From positions 62,001 through 126,000 of the forward strand of contig PQXF01000003.1 in the NCBI GenBank assembly GCA_003194445.1: a stretch of 64,000 bases of DNA. Direction: 5' to 3'. Position 1 is the first letter of the stretch, and the number at the start of each line of letters is the position of its first letter. This document shows, piece by piece, positions 63,397-64,000 of this stretch. The notes under the pieces are model-generated. The model saw only the letters and a program-made list of their open reading frames with translations, was not told where the DNA came from and did no database searches. The position numbers were made by a program, and so were the translations under genes. This DNA comes from Candidatus Methanogaster sp. (GTDB lineage Archaea; Halobacteriota; Methanosarcinia; Methanosarcinales; Methanogasteraceae).

Positions 63397-63705
63397 GTGT
63401 CGTCTCTGGCTAAGAAGAAGGTAGAGGCACCGATAGTACGCGTACGCATTCCCCGCAAACACGATCGCGAGGTTCTTGCGACTGTTGAGAAACTGCTCGG
63501 GGCAAACCACCTGCGTGTGAGATGCTTCGACGGAACCATAATAAATGCCAGAATACCCGGAAGGATGAAGAAGCGGATATGGATACGGGAGAACGATGTC
63601 GTCATCATTATTCCATGGTCATTTCAGGAAGAGAAGGCAGATGTGGTCTGGAGATACACCGCGCCACAGGTTGACTGGCTTCGACGTCGTGGATACCTCT
63701 CCTGA
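63397..63705 (+). CDS. Translation initiation factor aIF-1A
   Basis: 102 aa, GTG start. S1-like OB fold with [31 protein letters not shown]-type residues (RVRCFDG and PGRMKKR are hallmarks) and the acidic/hydrophobic tail ending RRRGYLS. Binds the ribosomal A site during initiation, as eukaryotic eIF1A does. The RIO1 kinase starts 3 bases after its stop, an operon conserved in archaea. Confidence 0.93.
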   Translation: MSSLAKKKVEAPIVRVRIPRKHDREVLATVEKLLGANHLRVRCFDGTIINARIPGRMKKRIWIRENDVVIIIPWSFQEEKADVVWRYTAPQVDWLRRRGYLS

Positions 63706-63708
63706 ATC

Positions 63709-64000
63709 ATGGAAAAACTCGAAAAAAGATTGAAGGAAATCGATAAGAAAATTGACCGATTCCGTATCAGGATAAAGGATTCTAAAGACTTAAAAGCTGT
63801 TGAAGGCGTTTTTGATACATTTACATTAAAGACCCTTTACAATCTCGCAAACAAGGGGTACATCGATGCGCTCGGGGGTGTGATCAGCACCGGTAAGGAG
63901 GCGAACATCCACCATGCGTTCGGATGTGGGCAAGAGGAGCAGCAGGAGCGGGAGATTGCTATAAAGGTGTACCGCATCTCTACGAGCAATTTCCGTGCGA
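63709..64000 (+). CDS. RIO1 serine/threonine kinase (3' truncated by window)
   Basis: Begins ATG 63709, 3 bases after the aIF-1A stop. The visible 97 residues have a basic/coiled N-terminus, LKTLYNLANKGYIDALGG, and the ATP-binding STGKEANIHHAF loop with the catalytic Lys in IAIKVYRIST. RIO1 functions in small-subunit ribosome maturation. The rest lies beyond the window. Confidence 0.93.
   Translation, partial: MEKLEKRLKEIDKKIDRFRIRIKDSKDLKAVEGVFDTFTLKTLYNLANKGYIDALGGVISTGKEANIHHAFGCGQEEQQEREIAIKVYRISTSNFRA

Noticed and set aside
1-64000. tRNA or rRNA genes
   Set aside because: I looked for the T-loop consensus GGTTCGAATCC and rRNA-like stretches and saw none. A covariance-model search (tRNAscan-SE, Infernal) would settle it.

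Overview
The window is from a euryarchaeon, most likely a methanogen-related or ANME-type member of the Methanomicrobia/Syntrophoarchaeia. Support comes from an archaeal primase large subunit, aIF-1A, a RIO1 kinase, a DUF5814 helicase, DUF447 and DUF89 proteins, an FwdF-like polyferredoxin, an AhbC/AhbD-type heme synthesis radical SAM enzyme, cobalt-precorrin-4 methyltransferase, an AglJ-like glycosyltransferase, and the C-terminal half of a split CcmF. No rRNA, tRNA or CRISPR array was seen. The exact lineage is inference.

Region 1 (1-12297) is one tightly overlapping plus-strand operon that looks like an anti-phage island: SNF2-type helicase with DUF3883 (5' end outside the window), HD phosphohydrolase, a small HIQKA protein, a DUF1156 DNA methyltransferase interrupted by an in-frame amber codon, a nuclease-like protein, an MNT/HEPN toxin-antitoxin pair, and a DUF499 ATPase. 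A 328-bp non-autonomous element with a perfect 9-bp target duplication lies just downstream. It abuts a decayed copy of an operon junction.

Region 2 (12.8-40 kb) is mostly housekeeping and envelope: RNase Z, cupin, PriL, a secreted trypsin-like protease with dockerin, and a lipoprotein. The protease and lipoprotein both carry apparent frameshifts. Two more copies of the small element follow, then a glycosyltransferase plus debranching-type glycosidase pair, MtnA, membrane and surface proteins, heme and cobamide enzymes, AglJ-like, Hsp20, polyferredoxin, bactofilin-like, DUF89/DUF447 and the DUF5814 helicase.

Region 3 (38.2-53.5 kb) is a second accessory island with a striking modular layout. 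A LRR-Roc GTPase with 13 near-identical 69-bp repeats is followed by two long direct repeats, R1 and R2, each present twice. Between R1 and R2 sit different cargoes: a class III nucleotidyl cyclase plus guanylate-kinase-like protein in one copy, and a three-gene HEPN module in the other. A KAP NTPase follows the second R2. Both R2 copies carry a HicBA relic with the same frameshifts, a 164-aa protein, and an isochorismatase (intact in one, truncated in the other). A degenerate IS66 element lies between the two units. A short GTGACTT-centred motif recurs at every cargo boundary.

Region 4 (53.8-64 kb) returns to core genes: M20 peptidase, CcmF C-terminal half, FAD oxidoreductase (with an internally deleted relic 3 kb away), an AAA/DUF4143 ATPase, a membrane protein, U32 peptidase with an overlapping partner, a SAMHD1-like HD protein, aIF-1A and RIO1 (cut by the window end).
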